DNA from: Ceriagrion tenellum
Lineage: Eukaryota; Arthropoda; Insecta; Odonata; Coenagrionidae
Direction: 5' to 3'
NCBI GenBank assembly: GCA_963169105.1
Contig: OY720642.1
Span: forward strand, 21,012,965-21,076,964
Length of the DNA stretch: 64,000 nucleotides
In this document: piece by piece, positions 36,151 to 50,845 of the stretch
Layout of the letters: every line of letters begins with the position of its first letter
How positions within the stretch are numbered: the stretch's first letter is position 1
Program-made: the position numbers and the translations under genes
Notes under the pieces: generated by a model
The model's database searches: none
Told to the model about the DNA's origin: nothing
The model's input: only the letters and a program-made list of their open reading frames with translations

Positions 36151-39100
36151 ATAGGAAATCCGTTATTACCAACCTTGTTCCTCACTATATTTTCTCATGC
36201 CCTGCTATCTGTGTTATCTAATCTAATCCCTTTCAATCTGTGCACTTTGCTATCCAATATTATTCTCCCTCGTCAATCATTCACATTTGTTCTAGTTATA
36301 AGACCTTATCTTTCTCTCGAACTCCTCTCCCGTAACAACAAAAATTGTCGGATAATTTTTGCCGGTTTTATTTACTTCCATTCCGATAGCTATTTCCTGA
36401 AACAAGGTGCTTTGAAGCCAAACACTTATTTCCATCGCGTTTTTTAACCATCATTTCCATCGTATTAAAGTATTTTGACTGCGGCGTGTTAATCAAGAAT
36501 ATTACTAACACTACGAGAGAAAGTATTTATATTCACAACAAATACGCATCGTGCCTTACATGTTTATCTTTCAAACTAGTCTTCTTTCTCATTTGTTGCA
36601 TTCACGACATAACATCTCTATTTTACACTTTCACATGTTGTAACATCATGTGAAAAAGGACCATATAGAATAAGAAATTTAGGTATGATTTTCTAACACA
36701 ATTAACTAAAATCAATTTATCTATATATCCCTCTGTCCCTCAGTTTCACATTTGTCTTTTTTCCCATCTTTCCAATATTTTCCCTCTTATTCTCATCTCA
36801 TTGAAACCGTCCCAATTTCACAACTTCTACTTTTCCTCATCTCGTTTTTGTTCTGCTTCCGTTCAATCCAAGCTTTTCTCTCTCCCTCTCTTTCTCTCTG
36901 TTGAGCCCGGGACCACCCACGCTCCTCCACTCGCCACCCAGGCTCACTCCTCTCCTCACTACACACTGCTTTTCGCGTCATTTTTATTTGCTGTTTTCAT
37001 TGTATCACGGTAGCGCTATCGGCAAAAACCATCAAAATCCACTCCACTTAATTTTATTTTGACCTTATTTTATCTCTTTCTCCGGCACAGGATTTTTTTA
37101 CTGCATGCCATCGTCACTCATCTTATAAATAAATCGTCTCTATTTTTTCTCTCAGCTTATCTTCTACCTCACCGATTCTGTCGTGCACCTCCATGGAAAT
37201 GTCTTGGAGCAGAATATCACTTTCACTTTGGAAACCTACCTTTCTTGTTTCTCCTTTTCAACAAATATACCAATTCTTTAGACAACGTATGTTACCATTT
37301 TTAAGGATACATGTAGTTAGAGCTGGGGTTCATAAGGATGTATTCTTACTGCTCGCTGTTAATATATTTAGTCAGACTTTCAGCTCCGTTAAGGAGGTAA
37401 ATACGTATTACAGACACTTCTATCACATTTTAATTGGTTTCTTTAACGTGGCGTATTCCATTATTCTCTACCTCAGAATGAAAATCTGATTATTTTCTTC
37501 TGTTCAACCTGAACCAACCTTTTAAGGTTTGAAATGAGTGAAAGCGTCTCAGTATGTGATTTAATTACACATATTTAAAGCAACAGTCGTTTATTGTGGA
37601 ATAATATCTGAGTATATTTTCATCTCAAATATTATGAACACATATTCCCAAAAAATGTAAGATTACGGTCGGCATTTCCAAGACAAAGTTCACCAGAATT
37701 GATTATTGAGTACTAAACCCAAAAACCTGAAGTACTATGAAGTCTATTTATCGTGGTAGTTTAAGAATTGTAACTTAAGTAAATTTTGGTGGCCCCTTTC
37801 CGGTCCGTATTTATTTTCAATATTTTATGATGGAAATACAAACCACTTTTATTAACTTTTAGACATCCAAAATGGCTATGAGTCTCCAAATGAGATTGCC
37901 AAAAATGCGCATAGAATAGGGATAATTAATAGAGTCGTTACGTTTAAGTCAATTAATATTCAGCGAAAAATCAATTGTGCCCCATTCCAATTAAACTCTG
38001 ATGTGATTGATTAGAATGTCCGCAGTAAAACATTTTTTTTAATGTTTTAAAGCTGCATTTAAACCATTTATTAACCATTTACAGAGGCGTTTCATTTTAA
38101 GTGAATCTTATGTTTTTCAAAAGCAGTTATACTGGTCTTAACGTTTCAATAATTTACCATGTTTGGTGCTCATTTTGAATTATTTGAAGATCCGCTACTG
38201 AAAGCTGTGTAGAAAAATACTTTATTTCAAAATACTTCCGTTACTCATTTAAAAAAAACCTCTATCATTTGAGTGGCCAATATTATTTTATCCTGATCCT
38301 AAAGGAGCAAGAAATATCTTTTAGGCCACGTATTTTCAGCTTTGGAGTGAACTAAAGAACAATTTCTATGAATAAATGATATGCTCATCGGGCCACCAGA
38401 GGAACTTTTTACTATGATTTTATGTACACAATTTGAGTGGAAATGTTCCAAAGTGACCACTTCTACCGAATTAACTCTCACAAATTACTTTTAATAACTA
38501 CATTGTCAGTTTATTCATTAAAAAGAAATAATATTAAAGAAATCAGCGACTTGTACGCTGAAATATGTAATTATTTTGAAAAGTATTTTCTTTGGTAATG
38601 ATTCTGTAAATACTCTATCTCTCTCCAATTATTCACAAGCAATTATTTAGTCCGTATGTCACGGAAACGGAAAGCAGAAAAATTAATTAATAATAATAGA
38701 AAAATATAGCAAGGACTGTAGAAAGGTAGAAAAAGAAAAAGTACTTGAATTACAATTCTCACGAAAAGTGATCGTGACCAAGCCAATTTTCTTATAATTG
38801 TTCGTTATTTTTGCATCATGAAATAAATATATAATATAATAATAATAAAAATAACAAAATAAATTAAGTAAAAAGGAATTTAAATCAAATTCATTGAGTC
38901 AACTCGGTATATAATGAATCAATCAAATAACGGAGGTGGAAAAAAAAACAATTGAACCAAAAGAATCGAGAGAAGCCTTGCTTTTATTCAAAAGGCGGGG
39001 AAAACTTAATGGGAAGGAGACTAAGGAGTTTTCGGGGAAAAAATATATAGGATGAACTCTTGGGCAAACAAACTGGTTTCAAGAGTGATATCCTTTCCTT

Positions 39101-42100
39101 TCCCAAATATCGAAGACCTCAAGAGGTTTCAATATTCTATCGTTCTCTCACCGAATCCACTCCGCCATTTTTTTATTTCCGTCCCCTTCATTCTCTTTTC
39201 TTTTAATATCTCAATTTTCTCGCGACAAAAATTTTTGTGGACGGCTATTCTCTCTTCTGAGCAATTATCTCCTCGTTCGTCCCCCCTCTCCCCCCCCCCC
39301 CCCAAAAGAACGGGCTCCCCTGCAATTATTTCCTCCTCCGTATCCCGTTCCACTGGTTCATAATTACGCTCTCCCCCACGCACTTCCCAAAAACTCTCAA
39401 TGCACTTATAATTATTTATTAACTCTGCAACTGCATTTCTGTTGAGTCAAATGGCATTTCCCGTCTTCGATTGCCGCATATTAAATTTCTTGCCTATTCT
39501 CCAATTGGTTGAACCTATGCATCAATTTCACTTTCCTACTGAAAGAAGGCGAATATAAAATGAAATTGAGGGTAAATACTGGTGATCAAATGTTTAGTAC
39601 AGAGCTACAACCTTTGAGTTCTCAGTGTCTCAGAATATTACCTCTCTCTCTCTGTATGTTATGTTACTTTGTGGATGCCATTTGGATTTTTCAAACTTTT
39701 TCCCCCTACTATACGTCAAATATTCCAATAGATTGTATTATTAAGCAACTTTATATTTATTTTCTCTCTTTTCTTTTAACAACTATGTAGTTATTTTCAA
39801 AGTCCTGAAAAAAACCGCACAATGTTTGTAAAATAAACTTAGGAGTGAATTTTCATTACTGCTTTTAATGAACGAGTCCAAGAAGTAAATCAGTTTTTGA
39901 CCCTCAGTAATATATATCTATACTGAGCATTTTAAGCGCCCAGTGACTCTCTTCTTCATCACAGGAGATCATTTAGTATATACCATGCTGCATACATATA
40001 TGACCCTATTGTTCACGATGGGACCAAGAAATAAGTACCAATTTTTTTATTTCTTTGTACTCTAGAGATGAACATTTAATGCGATTAAATCTTCATAGTC
40101 AATCTTCAAAGTCAAACTCAATTCCAGTTATTTGCCATTTTTTTCGGCTCCTTTTCGAATTTTTTTTTCGCTCACTCACCTCGATACCAAGTCAGCCTCG
40201 AATGTTAACGCCCTCTCTAACCAAAGACTTCCGGGTTAGTATTCAACATGGATAGTTTCTTATCGCAGAAATTCCTTATTTATATCTTGAACTAGGCTAT
40301 ATTCCTTGCATTACTAATGTGATCAAGGATTGGCATATTATTCTAACTGGGTTACTCCAATGTTGAGTCACGGATCTGACTTCTCTCCGAATCGGTCTTC
40401 ATATGCCTCATCTCAGGACGTCTTCCACTTCTGCGTCCGTCCCGAAGACACCCTTTTCTATGAACCCAACTTACTTCAAGACCTATGGATACAATTTCAA
40501 TGAAAAATGCAGCTTTAAAATGTACTGCACTTATATTGACATAGCTTTAAAAGAGAAAGAGAATGGTAAAATCCCACTATGGCATTCGATTCCCTTTGAG
40601 AGCAAGGTCCTCTTCCGCCCTTACTTGGTGGACATTCTCCTTTGACTAAAAATTTTACAATCGTCAGCTCACATTACAGTTGGTTAGAGATATAAAAACT
40701 AAGTATTTATGTAGAGCATTTAATCAACAAAACTGGCTGATTAAAACCTCTTCAGGACAGCTTCTCCACGAAACTTGTTCGTGAGATACAAGATTGAAGC
40801 TGGCGGAGTCTATTGCTTGGGGAGGTTGCCGCATTTTATCGGCTGTTATCTTCTATCGTGTTTTTAATTTAAATGTATGCTAACTATATAAAGAAATAGG
40901 CACGACGAACTCGTTATAATGTTCTTGCCCTAATTACTTCACCCTCCGCAAGTTTCGACTGTATTTTTACCCTGGGATGTGAGCTGCAACTGTAGAAGAC
41001 ACGTGTGACGTAGCTTTTCCGCAGCTTCAATTAAGAGCGCTGGTATAGAAGCAGTTTTCAACGATTTTCTCGGTGTAAAACACTCATTATTTTTTACGAA
41101 GGATAAACTTTACTAATTTTTTTATACACTTTGTTTTTTTATGACTCAACCGATTTCGTTGGTGCCACAATGTCAAAAAATAAAAATTGTAGAAAATAAC
41201 CAATTATTTTCTATTCTCATGAGGATTGGGGGGATTGTTCTTTGAAATCAAGTGACATATTGCACCTTCAGGTAATACTTAAGGTCACATAAAAATCAAT
41301 TTAAGTATTATTTAGTTCGTAGTAATTTACCATCACATTCACACTGTCAGTAGTCACGGAGAAAGTGTCAAAATTATACACTTCACCATTGTTGTCGATG
41401 CTCACTCATTCATTTGAACAACATTTCACTTATAGATTGCTCTAAAAGAGTCTGCTGGTTTATATATTTAAATAAAACTTGAGAAAATTTGGAGCAAAGC
41501 AAATTCACAACAAGAAATCAGGGATAATTCACGATCGTAATATTTACATCGTAGAAGACGCTGTATTTACGGTATCCAAGAATTGTTTTTGCACACAATT
41601 CACTCTTACTTGAGAAACGAAATATGAACAAATTTATTTTAGCTTTTAGTCTTATAAAATATTTCTAGCGATAGTAGACGTCAATCTATGTCCCTTTGTA
41701 CAAGACTTTGTTCTAGATATTGTTCTGATAGTAGTGGAAATAGGTGAATATATAGAACAAATGTAGGCAGTAATTCATCATGGGAGCAGCCATGGGATAA
41801 TATTAACACAATGAAAGGCGTTGTATCCTATGCTATCCTCGGGGAGAGCAGTGGCAAAGGAATCGGAACTACAGAGGGAATAAAGTGGCTCAAGGCGGAG
41901 AATTGAGGATCCTTTGAGTTGAAAGGAAAAGCAAGGACTCCTGTTTTCCGTATATGTCGCATTTTTTCGTAGACCGGAACTCAACCCAAAGAAAGAATTC
42001 CTAAAAGAAAAGCAAATATTGAATTAGGGAGGAGAATGGGTGGGACTTGTGCATTCAGGCAAAAAAACTACCAGCTTTCACGGAGGAAGGACACATAAAG

Positions 42101-43429
42101 GGAATGTAAGGACTGGATTAGCCCTGGTAACATGCGTTTGTACGCTGAACTGTCAAAGCAACTCCTTTCGTTAATATTTGCCAGTTTTGGAGTATTCCAT
42201 AACACAGAATTTATTTAAAAAGAAGAAAGAGCTGAGACATATGATGACACTCTTCATGTAAAAACTCCTAACTTCCTTACAAAATTCAAAGAAAATCGTT
42301 AGGAATCATATGAATAAGTTTATTTATTTATTTTCCATATAGAAAACTTTGAAATCCGGTAGATGTTCTCATCAATTAAAACCTGGAACTTCATAGCTTC
42401 TCATTGATTTATCATCTCCTAATAAAATACCACCTATCATTCGTAGATACAACCGGTTAGAGATGATAATAGTCAATAGTTTCTATATTAAGCAAACTTT
42501 TTTCATCTAGATCGCCTTCTTCTATGTGAATATTTGCACAATAAAAAGTTTTATCAGGATTTTTAATTGACGCTTTGACTGTAGGGCTATGTTAATGCTT
42601 TTTCTCATTTGAGTTCAGCATATGTCTTTCGTTATGAGTAAGCTATTACCATAATAACCGGCTTCCTTTTCTCCCCAAGTACCTAAATACGCTCATATTT
42701 AAAGATACTTGAATTAATAGGCCTAGCATCCTTGGGTTTTTGAGAATCTCATACGGATTGTTTTTTACAGTGTGAAACACTGAGCGTGTAACAGTGAAAA
42801 GAAGCAATGCTAAGAGTCTCATAATGCTTCTTTATAAACCGCAAAACCCCTGACTGGAGATTTGAAGAACTGTAGTTCAGCAACATTACACACAATATGT
42901 ATTCATAATGGTTCCAGTGAGATATTAATGGCGTGAACTACGGTTTAAATATTTAAGTATTTTTTCCTCAACCGTCAGAGCATTTAAATTTGAGATATAT
43001 TTCGCTAGAATATTTTTATCTCATAAAAATACTTCATCATTTTGAACAACGCAGCAAAAAATACGCACGGGCGATAAATTCTACAAGGAAAAATATTTTG
43101 AGAGGAGAATATTCCATGGCACATGTCGTTTCACGCTCACATTTCCAATCCATGAGTCCATCAATCAAAATTGGAAACGGATCCAATATTTTTTACAATG
43201 GCATAAGCGTAAAAAAATCAGCAGTAACACGCGCGCAAACCTTCAAATATTTACGATATTTCCGCGTGTGTACCCGGCGGGGCCTTAGGCACACAGGATG
43301 AACCGACAGGCTTCGGAGAAATCGACGCGAAATGTGTTTCAGGAGCGATCGAGATTGGTACAGAGGGGGATGAACTCATCGGAAAGGACAAAAATTAAAA
43401 AAAATAAAAGTCCAGAGAAAGAGTAGGGC
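36151..43429. other. No recognised gene
   Basis: AT-rich DNA with a C/T-rich stretch at 36730-36990 and another at 39160-39380, including a C-run of about 13 at 39290-39303. No splice-bounded exon, RNA gene or terminal-repeat element was identified. Confidence 0.5.
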
Positions 43430-43960
43430 AGATGAGAGAGGAGGGAGAGAAAAATATGAGAATGGTGGGGGGCGACGTGGCGGCGGACGGAGAGATTATG
43501 AGGCCATGGGGGTTGTAGTACACAACATGGTGGGGCTGACATTGGGGGTGGGGGATTCATGGATGCTTTTTTTACACCCCCGTTCCCTTTTATTTCCAGT
43601 AGTCAAGTCTCTTCCACCTCACCCCACCACCCGCCTCTTTCGCCGAAACAATGAATCCGGCCCCGAGGGCATGACATGATTTTCATTTCCCGTCCGACTT
43701 CAGCGCCCTCTACTCCGCCCACATAGGCGACCCCCGTCTCCTCCCCCGCCCCCCCAACTCGCCCCATCTCGTGTCCCACACACACACTGCCCCTGCCCCC
43801 CCAGCCACCGGGACTTGGACATCCACGTCCTCTCCCACTGCTCTCCGATTCGAAGCCGTGGAACTTCTGCCCTTCAATGTCTCCGCCACGAGCACTACGC
43901 TTGCCCTCACAGCCCACACACACCACTCCCACCCATCTCCCTTCTGGAGTACGATGGCTA
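43430..43960. other. Purine-rich block next to a C-rich block
   Basis: At 43360-43560 the + strand is G/A-rich. At 43575-43960 it is C-rich with many CCCC and CACACA runs, so base skew flips within about 50 bases. Open frames of about 100 codons on both strands are explained by composition. No domain is visible. Confidence 0.5.
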
Positions 43961-44639
43961 TGTATAAACTACGATATGCAAGATTCAAGATGAATACTTC
44001 CCGATTTCCTTCTCCTGGTTTCATATCAATAATCGGCGGCTTTTGTACATCCTCTACTCATATGTGACTCAACTGCATGAAAATTACGGTTTTCCCACTT
44101 TCCAAGGTATAAATGGTCAATCAAGGAGGAAAATGAGTAGAACTTAGCTCCTTACATCAATGTCTTTCGGTGTAATCTTCATAGTTTTTGAACCTTTCAT
44201 TCCTCACATTTACTGGGCATATATGTATTTTTCGGGAACTTGTACGCATAATGAGGCATAACTGCGATTCAATCAAACAGATGTTTTTTAATAAATTAAA
44301 TGGCCGTTTTTTGGATAGCACTCACTCTAATTTAATACATTAATGCGAAATTACTAGACTCTTTCGGAAAAAAACTACTTTTCAATCACCCTCATTAGCA
44401 CCCTCTGTCTTTCTCTCTTACGTTTGATCAACTATGGTCATAAGATGCCTTCAGAGTAGGAGCTGAAACACTGTCAGGTAAACAACGACGCGGATGGAGG
44501 ATCCCTGGAGAAGAAATGGAGCTAATTCTTTGTCCTTCCAAAGCGTCATCCACCCAATCTTTCTTTCTACTCCAAATCTCTCCAATCACATTCCGTAGCT
44601 ACAATATGATTCAGCACCGAAAGGCCTATCTTAAAGGTG

Positions 44640-44765
44640 CTTAGTTTCCGGCTGCGACTGGCCACGTGCCAGGCTAATGAGCCAAAGGTTCGACTCGGGT
44701 CCGGTAAGAATGTCGTGCTTTGTCTCAGGAAATTCAGGTAATGCATTAGACGGTGCTCTACATCC
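44640..44765 (+). mobile_element. Possible SINE fragment
   Basis: GGTTCGACTCGGGTCCGG at about 44694-44711 resembles a Pol III B box. CTGGCCACGTGCCAGG, 30-40 bases upstream, is a poor A box. The sequence does not fold as a complete tRNA by eye. Downstream text (TTAGACGGTGCTCTACATCC) resembles a SINE body, but I cannot confirm it. Confidence 0.25.
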
Positions 44766-47700
44766 ATAGCAGCTGGAGTGCCTGATTTCCAACATCACAT
44801 CCAAAACTGAAGGGGTTAACCAACAAAACCCAATAAAAACTAGCGGTGTATTGTTCACACATAAACTTGTCTCAATATCTCCTTGCCTTAACTGACTCAA
44901 ATACAGCAATAACTCGCGTTAGGACTGATAAGTTGGTTGGTGTGTTATTTTTTTCTCCACGATGCTATGTCATGCAAACTGGTTCTCCGCAGAGATATTT
45001 ATAACCATATTTGTTCTGTTATTTGCGACACAGATGATCATATTCTCCTGGGATTAGTAAATGTTTCATATTTGCTCATGAATTTGTTGGTGAAATACAC
45101 TCGAATCGTTTAATATGCAGTCACGCAGCGTGCGGAATAGGCATTGTTGACACGGAGGAACTCACCTGGCTCTGTGATACCAAGCGTCTAAGTGCATAAA
45201 GAGGGTCTCCAAAGACCCTAAATGTGACCTCGGCCAAATCTACCACGTGCTACTGTTTCCTTTGGGTGGGCGTGAATAAATACTCCATTGACTTCGCAGA
45301 GGCATGATGTCTCCCTTCGTATTCAATCCTTCCAGGTTCGCATCTCTTTCTTTTTACTTGGCATCGCTCCCCGCACACAGTCTCTCACCGGCACAGTCAT
45401 ACACCTTCCACCTTAGGCTCCCCCCCCAATTTGACTCCAGATGAGGTCTGACTGAGCTGAACATGCATTGGCCTTCGGGAGGGAGTGATATTGGACAGAA
45501 GGGAAGTTCAGGATGGGTTGAAGAAACACTATGAAGGGGTATCCGCTATCTTTCAGCATTGTTGTGTGAAGTGATATAGCCCGCTGAAAGTATTGTGAAT
45601 CACTTTTGATATTCATTTATAATCGGTCTTATTATATAAGTAATTTTATTATTCTGGGTACATATCATTCAATAAACTTGAAAGGTACTTGTATGATAAA
45701 TTATCGGACCAAATGATCTCATAGCGTGAGACGTTTAACTACTCACTCAAGATAGGAGCACTTACACGTCTTTACACTCATCCATAAAACTTGCAAGTAT
45801 AAATACATATTATGGCCATAATTTTATCTTTATTTTGTTCAAATAAACGTTACGTACTTTCAAACAAAATCATATCAAGCGATTTGGAGGGCATTTTGAG
45901 TTCAAGAGTAGCACCACGGAATTATGGTCATGGAGGCAAACAATTCAGTGAAGTCAATTCAGGGTAGGATATCTTGCGTTCCTCCGCATTCAGTGGAAAT
46001 TTTAAAAAAAATAGCAGTGATCCTTTTTGCAGATGAGAACATTATATGGCTTAGAATAACAGTCATAATGAGGTCTCCTTTCCAAATATTACATAATCAA
46101 CGGTAAGAGTGCAACTGCATGAAATAATTATTGCTCTATGCACTGATTATGGAATAAAATGTATTTTGGCATCTCTTTTAAGGTTACATGGTCAGTAAAA
46201 AAGACGAAAAAACAAATGTTGTGTCTTCCATGGCACATTTTTCCCCATGAAGGCATCAAGGCCAAATGGTTGTTCAGGAAGACGTGTGGCCAGATTGGAA
46301 AATATGAATGCTTCCCCTGCGCTGCCACGAGGCCGCACGTTCCCATCGCCTGCGTCGCCTGCCTTTATTTCACCCGGCAGACGGTTTCGACGGGCGCGTT
46401 TCAGCGTTTTTCATTCTTGCGTCGCCGGCGACCTTTTTTTCATTTATTTGTTTATTTATTATCCTCCTCCTCCGTTTCAAAATACACGTTGGTGTCCGCA
46501 TGAGTCGCGTGCTTATATCCCGCCTGCCCACCGGCGACGTAACTGCGACACAAGCAGAGTTATTTTGCGTGCTATAATTCTTATTTTTTTATATTCCTGC
46601 CAGAGTTTTAATTTATGTATCCAAAATAGGAACATGTGGAAAAATGAACGAAGAGGCTCATTTGAGTCTCATACCCGTCAAAATGAAAGCCTCTCTCGGC
46701 TCGGCATTCTGAAGCCGTGCATATTCCGCGTTTATTTAGGCGAAGTTTGAAAAACTGGATAGAGATAAGAAACAACCTAGGGCGCAAGAATTTTGAGTAG
46801 ATGCAAACATTTTCGTCGCTCTTCGAAAATTAAAAACTACATCTTCATTATCGGAATAACTCTTATAAAGAGATAATAGAATTACGGAAAAATAATTCTG
46901 TCAGTTACTCGTGCTTAATTGGTCTATATTAATCCCCACAGCTGATCTTGATGATGAAAAAGTTTGATAATGACAATGAATAAAAATTGGCGTGATCAAG
47001 TAAAAAACTCACTGCAGTAAAAGAAATATTATCATTATTTTGCCCTTATGATACAGTTTCTCTGACTTGCGAGATTAAATTTCGTAAATATCGCCGAAAA
47101 TGTTTGCCACATCTTAAAAATGAAACAATCTTATTTATTTAAAAGGCGTACAGTTGGAGATTAAATCTGTTACAGGAAAAGTGAAATTGAAGTATGCTTC
47201 AAGGAAAAAAGTTGTCAATAATTCAAACTTTCAAGTCAATTTATATTTTCAATAAATATTTTGCCATAAGTAGTGCCCGCTTTGAAAAATTAATATAATT
47301 GGGATAAAATACCAATAAATGCGATTATTTTTCAGAATCAGATTGCCTATTTTACCTATTCAATACATGAAAACTATCTTGTGTCCTAAAAGATCTTTCT
47401 ATGATATTAAATATTCAAGTAAAAATAAATAATTAGGAAGTATTAGAGAGCTGATTGATTCATAACTCCTTTGATGGCGTTGAGATACACTATATTTATT
47501 TCATAAAATCACATGTATATTGCATGTTTTTTCCTAATTACACTCCTGAATCACCTTTCTAGCAAGTCACGATAGCAATTACATACACAACTTCTACAAG
47601 AGTTTCAAAATGATCCCTATGATATCGACTGGAAACTGATGAAGAAAATTACTAGCTTTTTTTTATTAGAAATTCAGCGAGAAATCACATTCCAGGGAAA

Positions 47701-50506
47701 ATTTGAGGCTTTAATAAAATTGATTATGAGTCATTGTAGATAATACCTTAAATTTTTTTAATGTTCAGACTTTTTTTTTGCTAAATCGAGGTAGCACAAA
47801 ACTTCTTAAGCTTTATTGTGTAAATGGCATCTATCAGTAGTTAAAAAATCTCCAGGAAGGTTGAAAAGAGTTAAATTAGAAAAAAAATAAATTCCTATTT
47901 ATCTACTGAAGTAAAATTGGCAAGCACCACTTCATAACCTTCTCTTCATTTTATTCTCTCCAATAACCGTCAAAACTTCCGTAACCCACGAATACTATTT
48001 GAAACCACTCCACAGCCACGTGCCAACCAATCGGCGAACCATAAAACCAGCGGCGAAACAAAGGAATCCTCACTTCCTCCCTTTTCCTCCTTTGAGCCAC
48101 AGATATGTCCCCTCACCCAAAGGTGCCACATATGTGATTTTCGCATACCACCCTGCATCGTCTCTCCCCAGGAGAAATTCGGCTTCAAACGTTTCCGGCC
48201 ACAACACCTTCCGCCACTCCAGCCAACGCAAGCGATAACCACCGAACCGCTTTCCCGCCGCTCCGCTTCATATAATGCTCCAAACCACTCCATACCCCCC
48301 CTCCTCTCACGGCCACTTCAGCCACCAACACTCTTCCCCTTCCCGCACCCTTTCCTCTCATTCGCTTACCCTTGCAGGGTGCAAAAAATATCGTCGCATT
48401 TCCCCCTCCTTTAAAAGCGCAGAGCCGCACTTAAACATTACCCCATGCGATACACTGAACCCCCTGTCGAGCGGCCTTGCTCGAAAACTCTGAAGCCCCA
48501 ATTTCATCCCCTAGTTTGCTTCGCCCGTGGCTTTTTCGTTCTCACGCACCAGCCAGATCTCACATGGATCGTGGCAGGGATTATAAAATATCTCAGAATA
48601 TGGAGAGCCAAGAAAATAGTTTAGTTATGAGTTCGAAATGCAGAAAATCAGCAAAAATGTCCAATGCCGTTTTCTAAAGAGAATCACGTAACCCTATAAT
48701 CTATGATAGTAACCTTTGTTTAAATATTGCGAACGTTAAAGTATTGTTTGTTTTAAATTTCTTTTTAAGCCAAATCAATATATTTCAACAGCGCTAGTAG
48801 CTTCAACGGTAGCCAACGGTACAAAGTGTTACAGAAGGCCATTCCCCACTCCAAACACACTCATCTATTTTTTATGTTTGCTTCGCCGGTTGCCGATATT
48901 ATCCCAAAATATAAGACGATAGACTTTTGTAATAGCTGAAATTACAGGTAAAAGTTTTATCTTGGACGTCGGATCGTTAAATAAAACTATAAAATTTTGA
49001 ATCCATTTTTAAACTGTACTCCCAAGGGCAAAAAATTCCGCATCCTTGATAAGCCTTTCATCAACTATTCGTTTCTCCTTTAAATATCCTCCATCAATAT
49101 CTTCGAATTGAACATTTATCCAAACGTACCCCTCTACGACCATTTTCCTCTTGCCACCATCAGCAATATATGTAACAGTAGCAAATATCTGTCATACGAA
49201 TTACATGCGCTTTTAAAATAATCATTTGTCTATTTTCATTGAACTCTCATGCTCTGATGAATATTAAATAACCTTAGATATATCTATGTTTTAAAACTTA
49301 CTTTGGGTACATGAAATACAAATTCTAACTATTCTCTGTACCTGTAAAATAGGCGCAAGAAAATTTTATTTCATTTGCTCACCAGAATCATTTTCCACCA
49401 CATAGTAAGTTTGCCAATACTCACAACTTAAGAGATATCTAGGAAATGTTTCCAAAAGCATTAAGTAGCACTTCGAGCATCATTTTCTGCTTTAAACTAC
49501 CACAGATCACATTTTTAGATTCAGAATAAAAATATGAGCGCAATATTAAACAACAAACGGTTTCTCACTTTGGTAAATTTGCTAGCACATTAGTAATGGT
49601 GGACCAAGATTTGATTCCATCAATCCTTGCCTAAAATAACTAATACGAAATATATTTCTCTTTTGCGTGCTGGAAAATTGAACGTTGATGGCCACAAAAT
49701 AAACACTAAGAATGAACTGCTCGTCTTTTTTGGAAAATTCTGGGATTTTTTAAGTATGTCTGACGACCTGAATTCTATATTAGTCTTTGTAATACATGAA
49801 ATGAATCAATATAAAAGAAAGTGGCCAAATCGATCGACGAAATTCCTCTTTTCGGCCCATATTTACAACTACAAATTTATGAATGCCTGAGGCAGGCAAG
49901 AAAATTATTTTTGAGAAGAAGACTTGTAGCAACTTTGCAGCCACCTTTAGTTTCCTAAACCAGTGAGCCAATATCTATAACAACCGCTTCATAGAGGGTT
50001 ATCGAATACAGTAATACATCCCTAGTTTATAATCAGATAACAATGAAGCTAATATTATCGCACCTATGGACAAAAACGAGATGGCATATTTGCATTTTCA
50101 GACTCAAATAGTTTTAAACAAAAAAGGATTCGAAATAAAAAATTATCTTTTTATTTCAATTAGCGTAATTTTTTTTGAGTTTTGTGTTTTCCGGAAAAAT
50201 AAATGCTCGAAATCGCGCAATCACGCGACATTACACTTCGTAGTTATTCTATTCTTAGCATTAAAACAATGATGATATATCCTCATAGATTAATGATATC
50301 TTTCCCAATTACTACAATAAACCGAGAAAAGGTGATTTTACTCCTCAAAATTAGTTTTGTTAACAATCACGCACACGATACTGAACCGGAAAATAGTACA
50401 TTTTCAACACTTTCAGGCTTTTTTAAATTGGAATATAAATAAAAACACAATGTCTAACATATAGGTCACCATCATTGGCTGTTAAAACCAAATTTTGGTT
50501 AACTGC
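44766..50506. other. No recognised gene; C-rich island at about 48.0-48.48 kb
   Basis: Mostly AT-rich. 46240-46560 contains CpG-bearing, less AT-rich sequence. 48000-48480 is C/T-rich, with open frames on both strands attributable to composition. None of the short open frames resembles a known protein. Confidence 0.5.
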
Positions 50507-50845
50507 TTACCTCCACCACCTTTTTCTTACTTCCTGGTAGCTCTTCCTATTTACTTTCGCCTTAATTTCGTTCATGAGTTCTGCGTCTACCTCTTAAGGA
50601 CTTCCCTCTATTTTACCCTCAGTTATATTCTTTCCTAATCCGTGGTTCCTCATTGTGTGTCCAATCCATCTAGTCCTTCTCTTTTGTATGGCGTTCATTA
50701 TGATCTTCTTTTTATTCCGTTGTAAATATCATCATTTCTTATTTGTCCCTCCACTTTTTCTTCTTCATTCTCCTCCAACACCTACTCTGCGTTGGTCTGC
50801 TTTTCCAATGGTCCATGCTTCTGATTTATACTCCACACCAGCCGG
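50507..50845 (-). pseudogene. C-terminal relic of a LINE polyprotein (third family)
   Basis: On the minus strand from about 50840, EYKSEAWTIGKADQRR corresponds to the [Y]xSExWT...K motif found after the RT domain in several insect LINEs. After a frame break, IIMNAIQKRRTRWIGHTMR and GLGKNITEGKIEG follow in a single frame, with a stop just before EVDAELMNEI, and the tail QEVRKRWWR plus stop ends at 50507. At least one frameshift or deletion and one stop are present, and the RT core is absent. The signature differs from both the 4.4 kb and 31.4 kb elements. This is an old 5'-truncated insertion. Confidence 0.8.

Noticed and set aside
45130..45300. Minus-strand open stretch ending in CCAG/GTGAGT, with a peptide FGDPLYALRRL resembling a short piece of PIF/Harbinger-type nucleases.
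   Set aside because: Only about 10 residues match a loose motif, an upstream in-frame stop follows within 40 codons, and there is no acceptor or second motif. A profile search would be needed to revive it.
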